Below are positions 24,029-31,650 of a stretch of DNA of 33,550 nt, one piece after another. Location of the stretch: contig JAPPHZ010000010.1 in assembly GCA_028820935.1 (NCBI GenBank), forward strand, positions 1-33,550, read 5' to 3'. Below the pieces are notes generated by a model. It was given only the letters and a program-made list of their open reading frames with translations. It did not search any database and was not told the origin of the DNA. A program made the translations under genes and the position numbers. Within the stretch, counting starts at the first letter, position 1. Every line of letters starts with the position of its first letter. Origin of the DNA: a bacterium (GTDB taxonomy: Bacteria; Actinomycetota; Acidimicrobiia; Spongiisociales; Spongiisociaceae).

Positions 24029-25351
24029 TCAACCGCACAGCTCCCGGGCCAGCGGGGTCGGGTTGACGGCCCCTCCCCGGTCGGGGTGGAACTCCCAGTG
24101 CAGGTGGGGGATGTGGGCGGGGGCGTTGCCGGTGGTTCCGACGGTTCCGAGCACCTCCCCGCGGGAGACCATCTGGCCGACCGCCAAACCGGGGGCCCAG
24201 GCGTCGAGGTGGGCGTAGTAGTAGCGATCGCCCCCGAGGCCATCCAGCCAGACGGCGATGCCGCCCCGACTGGTGTTGGACATCCGATGGATCGTTCCGT
24301 CCTCCACCGCTACGACCGGGGTGCCCCGGTCGGCCAGCATGTCCACGCCCTCGTGCTTCCTCCCGCCCGAGCGGGGCGCCCCCCAGGTGTCGGTGAAGCT
24401 GTGGAACCCGTCCACCGGGCACGCCATCCCGCCGGACGGGGGATCGTCCGTCACCGGCCCGCCGGCAGGAACGGTGGTGGGAGGTGCGAGGGTGGTGTCG
24501 GTGACGGCGATCTCCGTGGTAGTCGTCGTGGCCACCGTGGTGGGAGCTGTGGTCACGGCGACCGTGGTGGTGGTGGACGAGGTGGTGCTGGTGGCCAGGC
24601 GCTCCGCCTCCGCCTCAGCCTCCGCCTGGGCTCTGGCCTCCGCCTCCGCCTGGGCTCTGGCCTCCGCCTCGGCCCGGGCCTGGGCCTCCGCTTCCGCCTG
24701 GGCTCTGGCCTCCGCTTCGGCCCGGGCCCGGGCTTCGGCCTCTGCCTGGGCGATCTCCTGCACCCTGCGTTCCTCGAGGCGGAGATAGGCCTCCTGGCCG
24801 GCCGCGAGGCGCTCGCTCAGACCGACCGACACTTCCTCCAGGCGATCCAGCAACTCCTGCTGCTCCTGGCGGCTGAGGCGCAGTTCGTCGGCGGCCTCGT
24901 TCAACTGGCGGGTCAGCACCTCCACCGCGTTGAAGAGCACCTGGTCCTGCTCCCGGGCATCGTCGAGGTACTCGGTCCTGATGTCGAAGTCCGAGAGCGA
25001 GGCGGCGATCATCAGGGCCGCCAGGTCGTTCCCGGCCGCGCCGCTCATGTAGAGGTCCACGGCTCGCTCCCGTATCTGGTCCTGGAGTCGCCGCTGCTCC
25101 ACCCCGTAGGCGGCGATCGACGACTCCAGGCTGGAGATACGGAACGCGAGGTCGGCCTCCGCCGCCCAGGCCGTCTGGTACTCGTCGGTCAGCTGCTGGA
25201 CCTCGGCCTGGATACTGGCCAGCTCCGCCTCGACCCGGGCCAGCTCCTCCTCGGTGGTCTGTGCCGGCGCCGGTACCGCCGCGGCGGACACCACCAGCAC
25301 CAGCGCCGTGACCGCCATGAGCGACCCTCGTCGGGGGTGGGCTCTGGTCAC
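24029..25351 (-). CDS. Secreted M23 (LytM-type) peptidoglycan endopeptidase with coiled coil
   Basis: The 440-residue protein has a signal peptide (RRGSLMAVTALVLVVSAAAVPAPA, cleavage near 30), a long coiled coil (about 33-200), an Ala/Glu/Arg/Gln repeat (201-250), a threonine-rich linker (254-294) and a C-terminal M23 domain. The zinc ligands are His333 and Asp337 (HEGVD) and His418, with His381 and His416 nearby, so the domain looks active, unlike EnvC-type proteins. It probably cuts peptidoglycan cross-links or stem peptides. The GTG start overlaps the metallo-beta-lactamase gene (GTGA). Confidence 0.92.
   Translation of the reverse strand: MTRAHPRRGSLMAVTALVLVVSAAAVPAPAQTTEEELARVEAELASIQAEVQQLTDEYQTAWAAEADLAFRISSLESSIAAYGVEQRRLQDQIRERAVDLYMSGAAGNDLAALMIAASLSDFDIRTEYLDDAREQDQVLFNAVEVLTRQLNEAADELRLSRQEQQELLDRLEEVSVGLSERLAAGQEAYLRLEERRVQEIAQAEAEARARAEAEARAQAEAEAQARAEAEARAQAEAEARAQAEAEAEAERLATSTTSSTTTTVAVTTAPTTVATTTTTEIAVTDTTLAPPTTVPAGGPVTDDPPSGGMACPVDGFHSFTDTWGAPRSGGRKHEGVDMLADRGTPVVAVEDGTIHRMSNTSRGGIAVWLDGLGGDRYYYAHLDAWAPGLAVGQMVSRGEVLGTVGTTGNAPAHIPHLHWEFHPDRGGAVNPTPLARELCG
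24602..24751 (-). repeat. Ala/Glu/Arg/Gln codon repeat within the M23 gene
   Basis: This in-frame repeat codes for about 50 residues of AEAEARAQ-type units (residues 201-250). At the DNA level the units repeat with a 12-, 24- or 36-base spacing, which favours slippage. It joins the coiled coil to the threonine-rich linker and may act as a rigid helix. Confidence 0.85.
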
Positions 25352-26139
25352 GGAACAACCGCCTCCCGGACGGCCACGATCTCCCCGGTTCCCTCCCCGT
25401 ACTCGAGAGAGATCGTTCCCCGGCCAGCCAGGTGTCGGAGGTGGGCGAGCGCCGAGCCCGCCGCGGCGGAGCGCAGGCGAGGATCGACCTCGCCGTACAC
25501 CGCCTCAACCACCGCGGCGACCGTGCGGGCGCCATCACGGACCGCTCGAAGGATCTGGGCCTCCCGCTCCCGCCGGTGGGCGATGTACGCGGCGATGACC
25601 TCGGCGGCGTTGTCCATCCGGCTGCCGTGGCCCGGGAGCAGGCGCCCCGGCCGGAGTGCCCGGATCCGGTCCAGGGACCGGAAGTACTCGCCCATGTCCT
25701 CGACCAGCACGGTCGATCCGCCGATGATGTGATCCCCCGTGAACACGGTGCCTCCCATCCGGTAACAGAGGTGGTCGGCCGTGTGGCCGGGAGTGTGGAC
25801 GGCGGTCAGGACGGCCTCGCCGAAGCGGAGCCGGTCGCCATCCCGGAGGCGGCGGCTCGGGCTGAACCCCGGTCCGGATGCGTAGCCGTAGGTGTGGACA
25901 CCGAACTCGGCGGCGAGCGGATCGGCCAGAGGAGCATGGTCGGGATGGGTGTGGGTCACCACCACGCCCCGGAGGCGGAGATCTCCGATGGCGGCGACGA
26001 TGGCCCGGCGGTGGGACTCCTCGGGTGGTCCGGGGTCGAGGACCACGCAATCGCGGCCCGATGCGATCAGGTATGTGTTGGTTCCCGGTCCGGTCATCGG
26101 CCCGGGGTTGGGGGCGAGCAGCCGATGGACTCCGGTCAC
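25348..26139 (-). CDS. Metallo-beta-lactamase-fold hydrolase, LACTB2-like
   Basis: The 263-residue product has the metal motif HTHPDH (residues 63-68), His119 in HTPGHTADH, and Asp136 in TGDH, all needed for the two-zinc site. A C-terminal winged-helix region (about 200-250: VAAVVEAVYGEV...ALAHLRHLAGRGTI) is typical of the LACTB2/RNase-Z-like group, which includes RNA-cleaving and thiolester-cleaving enzymes. The substrate is unknown. The start is GTG 26139, overlapping the fxsA stop, rather than a longer frame from 26586 that crosses fxsA. Confidence 0.88.
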   Translation of the reverse strand: MTGVHRLLAPNPGPMTGPGTNTYLIASGRDCVVLDPGPPEESHRRAIVAAIGDLRLRGVVVTHTHPDHAPLADPLAAEFGVHTYGYASGPGFSPSRRLRDGDRLRFGEAVLTAVHTPGHTADHLCYRMGGTVFTGDHIIGGSTVLVEDMGEYFRSLDRIRALRPGRLLPGHGSRMDNAAEVIAAYIAHRREREAQILRAVRDGARTVAAVVEAVYGEVDPRLRSAAAGSALAHLRHLAGRGTISLEYGEGTGEIVAVREAVVP

Positions 26140-26510
26140 TCGATAATGACCACGCGCGGCTGTAGTAAGCGAACCCCCAGACGGCGGAGCCCCTCGCGGA
26201 CGAAGGGAACCATAAGGGCGAAACCCACCGCGTCGGTCAGAAAGCCGGGCGTGAGCAGGAGCGCCCCTCCCACCAGTACCAGGGCGCCATGGACCAGTTG
26301 CCGGCCCGGTAGGGCGCCCGATGCCAGGTCGGTCTGGAGGCGGCGCCAGACCGAGAAGCCCTGCTGCCGTACCAGGAACGCTCCGGCGATCGCCGTGATG
26401 ATGATCCCCAGGACCAGCCAGCCCAGCCCGATCCACCGCTCCACGTAGATGAACAGCACCAGCTCGAGGATCGGCACCACGATGAAGGCCGCACCCAGAA
26501 TGACTCCCAT
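26136..26510 (-). CDS. fxsA: FxsA-family membrane protein
   Basis: The 124-residue product has the FxsA layout: a first hydrophobic segment (VILGAAFIVVPILELVLFIYV), a second (WLVLGIIITAIAGAFLV), the QQGFSVWRRLQTDLASGALPGRQLVHGALVLVGGALLLTPGFLTDAVGFAL stretch and a basic tail. FxsA in E. coli overexpression relieves F-plasmid exclusion of phage T7, but its normal role is unknown. The stop overlaps the metallo-beta-lactamase start (GTGA). A TAAGCT box six bases before the ATG suggests a leaderless transcript that leads this operon. Confidence 0.9.
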   Translation of the reverse strand: MGVILGAAFIVVPILELVLFIYVERWIGLGWLVLGIIITAIAGAFLVRQQGFSVWRRLQTDLASGALPGRQLVHGALVLVGGALLLTPGFLTDAVGFALMVPFVREGLRRLGVRLLQPRVVIIE

Positions 26511-26516
26511 GGGGCC

Positions 26517-26522
26517 AGCTTA
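26517..26522 (-). promoter_or_regulatory. -10 box, leaderless start of fxsA operon
   Basis: On the - strand TAAGCT ends six bases before the fxsA ATG, and there is no Shine-Dalgarno sequence. The divergent selA promoter lies about 115 bases away on the other strand. Confidence 0.45.
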
Positions 26523-26636
26523 TTCCCCGGACCCCATTATCCGATGTCCAATCCAGGGATGCCCCCGACAGCGGGGCCGGCCGCACCGCCCATCCCCCCT
26601 TTTCCGGCGCCTCCCGGCCTCGGGTCCGGCCACCGG

Positions 26637-26642
26637 TATCAT
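26637..26642 (+). promoter_or_regulatory. -10 box, leaderless start of selA
   Basis: TATCAT ends six bases before the ATG at 26649, so transcription should begin on the start codon. No ribosome binding site is seen. No good -35 is visible. The 138-base spacer to fxsA holds no other feature. Confidence 0.5.
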
Positions 26643-26648
26643 TGTTCG

Positions 26649-28004
26649 ATGCCCGACCTGCGCCGCCTTCCCTCGGTTGGTGCGCTGGTGCATGATCTGG
26701 TCGCCCGGGTCGAGGACGGCCTGCCGGTGGCGCTGGCCACCGAGATCGCCCGGCGCAGTATCGAGGAAGCCCGCGCCAGCGCCCTGGAAGGTCGCTCCGT
26801 AGACCCGGCGGTGACCGCCCTTCGCGAAGCCGCTCGCCTGTCCAGGTTGCGCCTGCGACCGGTCATCAACGCCACCGGCGTGATCCTCCACACCAATCTG
26901 GGTCGAGCCCCGCTCCATCCGTCCGCTGCCGCGGAGGCGCGCCGGGCGGCCACCGGCTACGGCAACCTCGAGTTCGATCTGGATGGGGGGCGCCGCGGTT
27001 CGCGGGCCGCCTACCTGTCCCGGCTGATGGCTCATCTGACCGGCGCAGAGGCTGCGCTGGTGGTGAACAACAACGCCGCCGCCCTCTTCCTGGTTCTCAA
27101 CACGCTGGCCGCCGGCCGCCCGGTGCCGGTCTCCCGGGGCGAGCTGATCGAGATCGGGGGCTCCTACCGGTTGCCCCGGCTGATGGCGGCCTCGGGAGCG
27201 CATCTGGTGGAGGTCGGGACCACCAACCGGACCCGCATCTCCGACTACGAGGAGGCGATCGGCGACGGCGCCGCCATGCTGCTCAAGGTCCATCCATCCA
27301 ACTACCGGGTGGTGGGGTTCGCGGAGGAGGCCACCGTCGGGCAGATGGTCGGCCTGGGTGGGCGCCTCGGCCTGCCGGTGGTCTACGACGTGGGGAGCGG
27401 GCTCCTCGACACAGAGGTTCCGTGGTTGGAGGGCCCACCCCCGGCCTGGATCGGTGATGAGCCCGGAGTCCGGCAGGTCCTCGCCGAGGGCGTCGACCTG
27501 GTGACCTTCTCGGGCGACAAGCTGTTCGGGGGATGCCAGGCGGGGATCATCACGGGACGGGCCGATCTGGTGGCCGGACTCAAGGCCAACCCGGTCGCCA
27601 GGGCGGTCCGGGTGGACGGCTCCGCCATCGCCGCGCTGACCCGCACCGCCGAGCTCTACGCCGAGGGGAGGGGCGGCGAGGTCCCGTTCTGGGAGATGGC
27701 CGGCCGTTCCGTCGCCACCCTGACCGAGCGGCTCGAGCGGCTCGCCGCCCTCGCGGGAATAGTCCCCGACGTGCGGATGTCGGAGGCCGTGCCGGGCGCC
27801 GGGTCGGTCCCCGGCATGGCCGTACCCTCGCCGGTGCTGGTGCTGGAAGGCCGCGGCGAGGATCTGTGGCCGGCCCTGGTCGGATCGGATCCGCCCGTGG
27901 TGGCCCGCCGGGCGGCCGGTGACCTCCTCATCGACCTGAGGGCCGTCGGTGCAGACGACGACACCGTGCTGGCCGCCGCCTTGCGGGCACTATGCCGGTC
28001 ATAG
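26649..28004 (+). CDS. selA: L-seryl-tRNA(Sec) selenium transferase (selenocysteine synthase)
   Basis: SelA is a PLP enzyme that turns seryl-tRNA(Sec) into selenocysteyl-tRNA(Sec). The 451-residue product has NATGVILHTNLGRAPL near the N-terminus, the SNYRVVGF and YDVGSGLL motifs, and the PLP-binding lysine K291 in TFSGDKLFGG. This active-site string normally reads SGDKLLGGPQAG; here it is SGDKLFGGCQAG, so the Pro is replaced by Cys. Start ATG 26649 is set by the family N-terminus and the TATCAT box just before it. selB overlaps its last 13 bases. Confidence 0.96.
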   Translation: MPDLRRLPSVGALVHDLVARVEDGLPVALATEIARRSIEEARASALEGRSVDPAVTALREAARLSRLRLRPVINATGVILHTNLGRAPLHPSAAAEARRAATGYGNLEFDLDGGRRGSRAAYLSRLMAHLTGAEAALVVNNNAAALFLVLNTLAAGRPVPVSRGELIEIGGSYRLPRLMAASGAHLVEVGTTNRTRISDYEEAIGDGAAMLLKVHPSNYRVVGFAEEATVGQMVGLGGRLGLPVVYDVGSGLLDTEVPWLEGPPPAWIGDEPGVRQVLAEGVDLVTFSGDKLFGGCQAGIITGRADLVAGLKANPVARAVRVDGSAIAALTRTAELYAEGRGGEVPFWEMAGRSVATLTERLERLAALAGIVPDVRMSEAVPGAGSVPGMAVPSPVLVLEGRGEDLWPALVGSDPPVVARRAAGDLLIDLRAVGADDDTVLAAALRALCRS

Positions 28005-29776
28005 GGACCGGCGGTCACGTCGATCACGGCAAGTCCACCCTCGTCCAGGCCCTGACCGGACGCGACCCGGATCGCTGGCGCGAGGAGAAGGAGCGGGGGC
28101 TCACCATCGACCTCGGGTTCGCCTGGGCGATGATCGGCGGCCAGGAAGTCTCCTTCGTGGACGTTCCGGGCCACGAGCGGTTCATGAAGAACATGCTCGC
28201 CGGTAGCGGGGGCTTCGACGTGGCGCTGCTGGTGGTGGCAGCCGATGAGGGATGGATGCCCCAGTCGGAGGAGCACCTGGCCGTCCTCGACCTGCTCGAC
28301 ATCCGCCACGGGCTGGTCGCGCTGACCAAGACCGACCGGGCCGACGCCGATCTGATCGAGCTGGCCACGCTGGAGGTGGAGGAGCGGCTGTCGGGCACCT
28401 CCCTGGAGGGTTGCCCCATCGTCGGCGTGTCGGCGGTGACCGGGGACGGCCTGGACGATCTCCGGGCGGCGCTGGCGGCGGCGATCGCGGCGATGCCCAG
28501 CCATCGCAGCAACCGCACCAGGCTGTGGATCGACCGGGTGTTCCCGATGGCGGGTGCCGGCACGGTGGTGACCGGCACGCTCGTCGGCGGGTCCATCGCG
28601 GTGGGCGACGAGGTGGAGGTCCTCCCCGGCGCCGTCACGGGACGGGTGCGCTCCTTGCAGGCTCACGAGGCGGAGCGGGACCGGATCGGAGCCGGAACCC
28701 GGACCGCAGCCGGAGTGGCCGGGCTCGACCGGAGGAAGGTGGCCCGGGGTTGGATGCTGGGGCGGCCCGGTGAGTGGGTGCCGAGCGATCGGTTCCTGGT
28801 AACCCTCCGCACCGCTCGATACGTGGACCACCCTCTGTCGAGGCGGGGGGCCTACCAGATGCACCTGGGTAGCGGGGCCTGGCCGGTGCGCCTCTTCTCC
28901 GTCGGCGAGATCGATGACCGGACCGTGGGCGTGCTCCGGACCGAACAGCCGGTGCCGGTCCGGATGGGCGACCGCTTCGTGCTGCGCGACGTGGGAAGGC
29001 GCCTGATCGTGGCCGGAGGGCAGGTCGTGGAGCCGGTCGCGCCGCGCAAGGGACGGGATGCCCGTAAGGCTGCCGCCGCTCTCCAGCCCGTTCTCGGGAT
29101 GGACCCCGACCGGCGCGCCGGCGCGTTGCTCGGATGGCGCGGCGCCGAGAACCCGGCGGTGCTGGCCGCCCATTCGGGAGGAGGCAGGCCCGACCGTGGG
29201 GTGGTGGCGGGCCGGTCCCTGCTGAGCGAGGACCATGGCGGCCGGCTGGCCCGGCGAGCCGGGACCATCGTGGCCGGCTTCCACGCGGACAATCCCCTGC
29301 GTCCGGGGATGCCCAAGGCGAGCCTGGCCAGCGCGCTAGGGGTCGATATCGACACTCTCGCCGCCGTGCTGCCGTTCGATGATCGGCTCGTCCAGCGGGA
29401 ATCCGTGGTGGCGCTGGCGGGATTCCTTCCCGAGCTGGATCGGTCCGAGGAGGAGGAGTGGGATCGGATCCGGAACGACCTCGAATCAGCGGGCCCGATG
29501 GTGCCCAGGCTGAAGGAGATGGCGGTCGATCCCGAGCTCCTGCACGCGCTGCTCAGGGAAGGGCGCCTCGTCAGGATCTCCGAGGAGCTGGTCTACCTGC
29601 CCGGCCAGGTGGACGAGCTGGTCGCCCGGCTGGCCGACCTCCCCGACCGCTTCACGGTGGCGGAGTTCCGGGACGCCACGGGGCTGACCCGCAAGTACGC
29701 GGTGCCGTTCCTGGAGTGGGCCGACCGGCGCGACATAACCACCCGCTACGGCAACGAGCGTTCCGTCAACCGTTAG
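27992..29776 (+). CDS. selB: Selenocysteine-specific elongation factor SelB
   Basis: SelB delivers selenocysteyl-tRNA to UGA codons next to a SECIS hairpin. The 594-residue protein has the G1 motif GHVDHGKST (8-16), G3 DVPGHE (57-62) and G4 TKTD (112-115). EF-Tu-like domains 2 and 3 follow (RLWIDRVFPMAGAGTVVTGTLVGG). The C-terminal part has the winged-helix SECIS-binding region, ending with TVAEFRDATGLTRKYAVPFLEWADRR. It overlaps selA by 13 bases, so the pair is coupled. A 16-bp inverted repeat begins within its last codons. Confidence 0.96.
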   Translation: MPVIGTGGHVDHGKSTLVQALTGRDPDRWREEKERGLTIDLGFAWAMIGGQEVSFVDVPGHERFMKNMLAGSGGFDVALLVVAADEGWMPQSEEHLAVLDLLDIRHGLVALTKTDRADADLIELATLEVEERLSGTSLEGCPIVGVSAVTGDGLDDLRAALAAAIAAMPSHRSNRTRLWIDRVFPMAGAGTVVTGTLVGGSIAVGDEVEVLPGAVTGRVRSLQAHEAERDRIGAGTRTAAGVAGLDRRKVARGWMLGRPGEWVPSDRFLVTLRTARYVDHPLSRRGAYQMHLGSGAWPVRLFSVGEIDDRTVGVLRTEQPVPVRMGDRFVLRDVGRRLIVAGGQVVEPVAPRKGRDARKAAAALQPVLGMDPDRRAGALLGWRGAENPAVLAAHSGGGRPDRGVVAGRSLLSEDHGGRLARRAGTIVAGFHADNPLRPGMPKASLASALGVDIDTLAAVLPFDDRLVQRESVVALAGFLPELDRSEEEEWDRIRNDLESAGPMVPRLKEMAVDPELLHALLREGRLVRISEELVYLPGQVDELVARLADLPDRFTVAEFRDATGLTRKYAVPFLEWADRRDITTRYGNERSVNR

Positions 29777-29847
29777 TGGTCTGTCTGTGGAACGGCGGTG
29801 TGGTGTGACCGCCAGAGCAGCAGGTTCTTCGCAGACAGGCCACTAAC
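29772..29847. repeat. 16-bp inverted repeat with nested hairpins after selB
   Basis: GTTAGTGGTCTGTCTG (29772-29787) and CAGACAGGCCACTAAC (29832-29847) pair over 16 bases with one G-T wobble. The 44-base interior can form a second hairpin (GGCGGT 29794-29799 with ACCGCC 29808-29813) and a GAAC/GTTC pairing (29790-29793 with 29824-29827). The left arm overlaps the selB stop. It sits between convergent selB and whiB, so a bidirectional terminator is the simplest role. There is no U-tract. Confidence 0.75.
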
Positions 29848-29861
29848 CACTCGCCACTGGC
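29841..29861. repeat. Heptameric tandem repeats, site C
   Basis: Three units CACTAAC, CACTCGC, CACTGGC run in frame with a 7-base period. The first overlaps the right arm of the selB-whiB inverted repeat. The units resemble the ACCACTG array at site B and the TGACCAG pair at site A. Confidence 0.7.
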
Positions 29862-29866
29862 CGGGA

Positions 29867-30112
29867 TCAGACCGTGAGCAACTCCCGCCGCTCCGCCTCG
29901 GTGTATCCGCCCCAGATCCCGAACGGCTCGCGGATGCTGAGGGCGTAGTCGAGGCACTCCTGCTTTACCGAGCATGCGTTGCACACTGCCCGGGCTCTGA
30001 CTTCTCTCCGCTCCCGGTCGTCCTTCCTCTCGAAGGTGCTGGGGGGGAAGAAGAGGTGTGAGTAGTTGTTGCGACATCGCGCGTGGAGATGCCATGAGTC
30101 GTCGTAGTCCAT
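29867..30112 (-). CDS. WhiB-family [4Fe-4S] transcription regulator
   Basis: The 81-residue product has the four cluster cysteines of WhiB proteins (Cys13, Cys44, Cys47 and Cys53, the last three as CNACSVKQEC) and the GIWGG turn (65-69) that contacts the sigma factor domain 4. A basic C-terminus follows as YTEAERREL. Such proteins bind sigma-A and DNA to regulate cell division, redox or antibiotic resistance genes. The short length is like WhiB1 or WhiB2; I do not assign a number. AGGAGG lies about 11 bases before the ATG. Confidence 0.95.
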   Translation of the reverse strand: MDYDDSWHLHARCRNNYSHLFFPPSTFERKDDRERREVRARAVCNACSVKQECLDYALSIREPFGIWGGYTEAERRELLTV

Positions 30113-30262
30113 ACGGTGGACCGCCTCCTACTCCGCCTGAGTTGTACCTGGAAAGTACCAGTGGAATCACCCGCCTGGAAGGGGTGTTTTTCGCGTTCTG
30201 CCCCTCGAGCACTAGCTCCAAGGATGGAACGGGGTGGCGTGTTCTCGTTCTCTTCCGATATT

Positions 30263-30303
30263 GACTAGCAACTAGCGACTAGCAAGTGACAACTAGAAAC
30301 TAG
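30263..30303. repeat. Heptameric tandem repeats, site D
   Basis: Six units with a 7-base period: GACTAGC, AACTAGC, GACTAGC, AAGTGAC, AACTAGA and AACTAG. The last units overlap the stop codon of the nfeD gene (30300-30302, - strand). It lies upstream of whiB and downstream of nfeD. Confidence 0.9.
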
Positions 30304-31541
30304 ACCGGATCCACCTCGAGAACCGGGCCGTCAACCGCTCGCACCACCACCGGATCGCCCGGATCGAGGCCCGCCTCCCGATGGGCGGTGGCCTGCCACC
30401 GGGCGCCCTCCACCTCCACGACCCCATCGGGATCGAAGCGGGTGATGGCCACGCCCGCCCGGCCGATCAGGTGGCGGCGGCCCATGGTCGGGGTGGAGAA
30501 GCGAGCCCGGGCCACGGTCCTGATCCCTATCACGTAGAAGGCGGTCACCGAGACCGTGATCACCGTCACGACCCACCACGACGGTTGGATCTGCGGAGCG
30601 GCGTCGGTGAAGTAGAGGCCGCCCACCAGCATCGCCACGGCGCCCAGGGCGGTCAGCGGCCCGGCCCGGCCGCGCTGGAAGTCGGCTGTCATGAACCAGA
30701 TGCCTGCCAGGGCCAGCCCGACAGCCCACCCCCGCAGCGGGAGGACGGCCAGGCCGTAGCCGCTGATCAGCAGCATGAGGGCCGCCACGGCCGCGGCGAT
30801 GCCGGGCCCCAGGGCGTAGAACTCGAACACAACCACCGCCAGTCCGGCCACCAGGAAGAAGAAGGCAGCCTCCGCCCCGGTGGCCAGCTGCAGCAGCCTC
30901 ACCCCGATGGAGGGTTCGTAGAAAACCGTCTCGATGGCGGCGGCGCCGTCGGCGGTGGAGCGCAGCGTTCGGAGGGTGACGAACTCGCCGCGGACTTCCA
31001 CGGTGCGGCCCTCCAGTTCCACCAGCAGGTTGCTGATCGACGGCGCCACGATCTCCACGAGGCCCTCGGCGGGCTCGGCGACCGTGAAGGCCGACTCGGC
31101 GAGACCGTCGAGCGGTCCGGACCCGACCGGGCGGTGCACGGCGTCGCCGGCCAGGACAGGCTGCGCGTACCCGATCCGCACTCCGGGAGCAGCCGCCTTG
31201 ATCGGGGCGGAGGCCAGCAGGTGAGCGGCGCCGCCGAACGCCGAGGCCGGCGCCGGCCCCACCCACACCACCAGAGGGAGCGGCGGGTCGGCGATCCGGG
31301 CCGCCAGCTGGAGCAGGCCGCCTGAGAGGGTGGCGCGGGAGTCGAGCTGGATGACGGCGGCGGTGGCGCCTCCCCGGGCGGCGGCCTCCACCCGGTCCGA
31401 GACGAAGTCGAGGGCGGGCCGGTCCAGGTTGCCGCTGACCTCGATGATCTCTATGTGACCGCCCGGCTCGTCCGCGACGACCGGGCTTCCGAGGACTAGG
31501 AGGAACGAGGCGACGAGAAGGGGAGGGATGATGCGGGACAC
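30300..31541 (-). CDS. NfeD-family membrane protein with degenerate ClpP-like protease domain
   Basis: The 413-residue protein has a signal peptide (about 1-23), an N-terminal ClpP-like region, five or six membrane helices (about 215-340) and a C-terminal OB-fold (LIGRAGVAITRFDPDGVVEVEGARWQATA). NfeD proteins with such a domain cleave stomatin-like partners. Here the nucleophile-region glycines (D.PGG) read LDSRATLSGG, and the Lys-bearing helix normally after the APGT.IGAA.PV motif is absent, so protease activity is doubtful. GTG start; TAACAT lies eight bases upstream, suggesting a leaderless mRNA. No stomatin gene is adjacent. Confidence 0.85.
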   Translation of the reverse strand: MSRIIPPLLVASFLLVLGSPVVADEPGGHIEIIEVSGNLDRPALDFVSDRVEAAARGGATAAVIQLDSRATLSGGLLQLAARIADPPLPLVVWVGPAPASAFGGAAHLLASAPIKAAAPGVRIGYAQPVLAGDAVHRPVGSGPLDGLAESAFTVAEPAEGLVEIVAPSISNLLVELEGRTVEVRGEFVTLRTLRSTADGAAAIETVFYEPSIGVRLLQLATGAEAAFFFLVAGLAVVVFEFYALGPGIAAAVAALMLLISGYGLAVLPLRGWAVGLALAGIWFMTADFQRGRAGPLTALGAVAMLVGGLYFTDAAPQIQPSWWVVTVITVSVTAFYVIGIRTVARARFSTPTMGRRHLIGRAGVAITRFDPDGVVEVEGARWQATAHREAGLDPGDPVVVRAVDGPVLEVDPV

Positions 31542-31549
31542 CGCCGACC

Positions 31550-31555
31550 ATGTTA
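31550..31555 (-). promoter_or_regulatory. -10 box, leaderless start of nfeD
   Basis: TAACAT, read on the - strand, ends eight bases before the GTG start. No ribosome binding site is evident. Confidence 0.4.
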
Positions 31556-31650
31556 GAGGGCACGCGTGTTGCCCCCGCCGGACGGTGCCGGCGCGACCTG
31601 CAGCCCTTGTGGCCAGGGACGAGCCTTTATCGGTCCGGGCATGGACTCGC

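Noticed and set aside
29772..29847. Structured RNA after selB as tRNA-Sec (selC)
   Set aside because: The arms could suggest a long acceptor stem, but there is no UCA anticodon loop in the right place, no T-loop of the GTTCRA type and no CCA-ready end.
19268..30303. Heptameric arrays as a CRISPR or prophage attachment site
   Set aside because: Units are only seven bases and lack spacers, and there are no cas genes or integrases.
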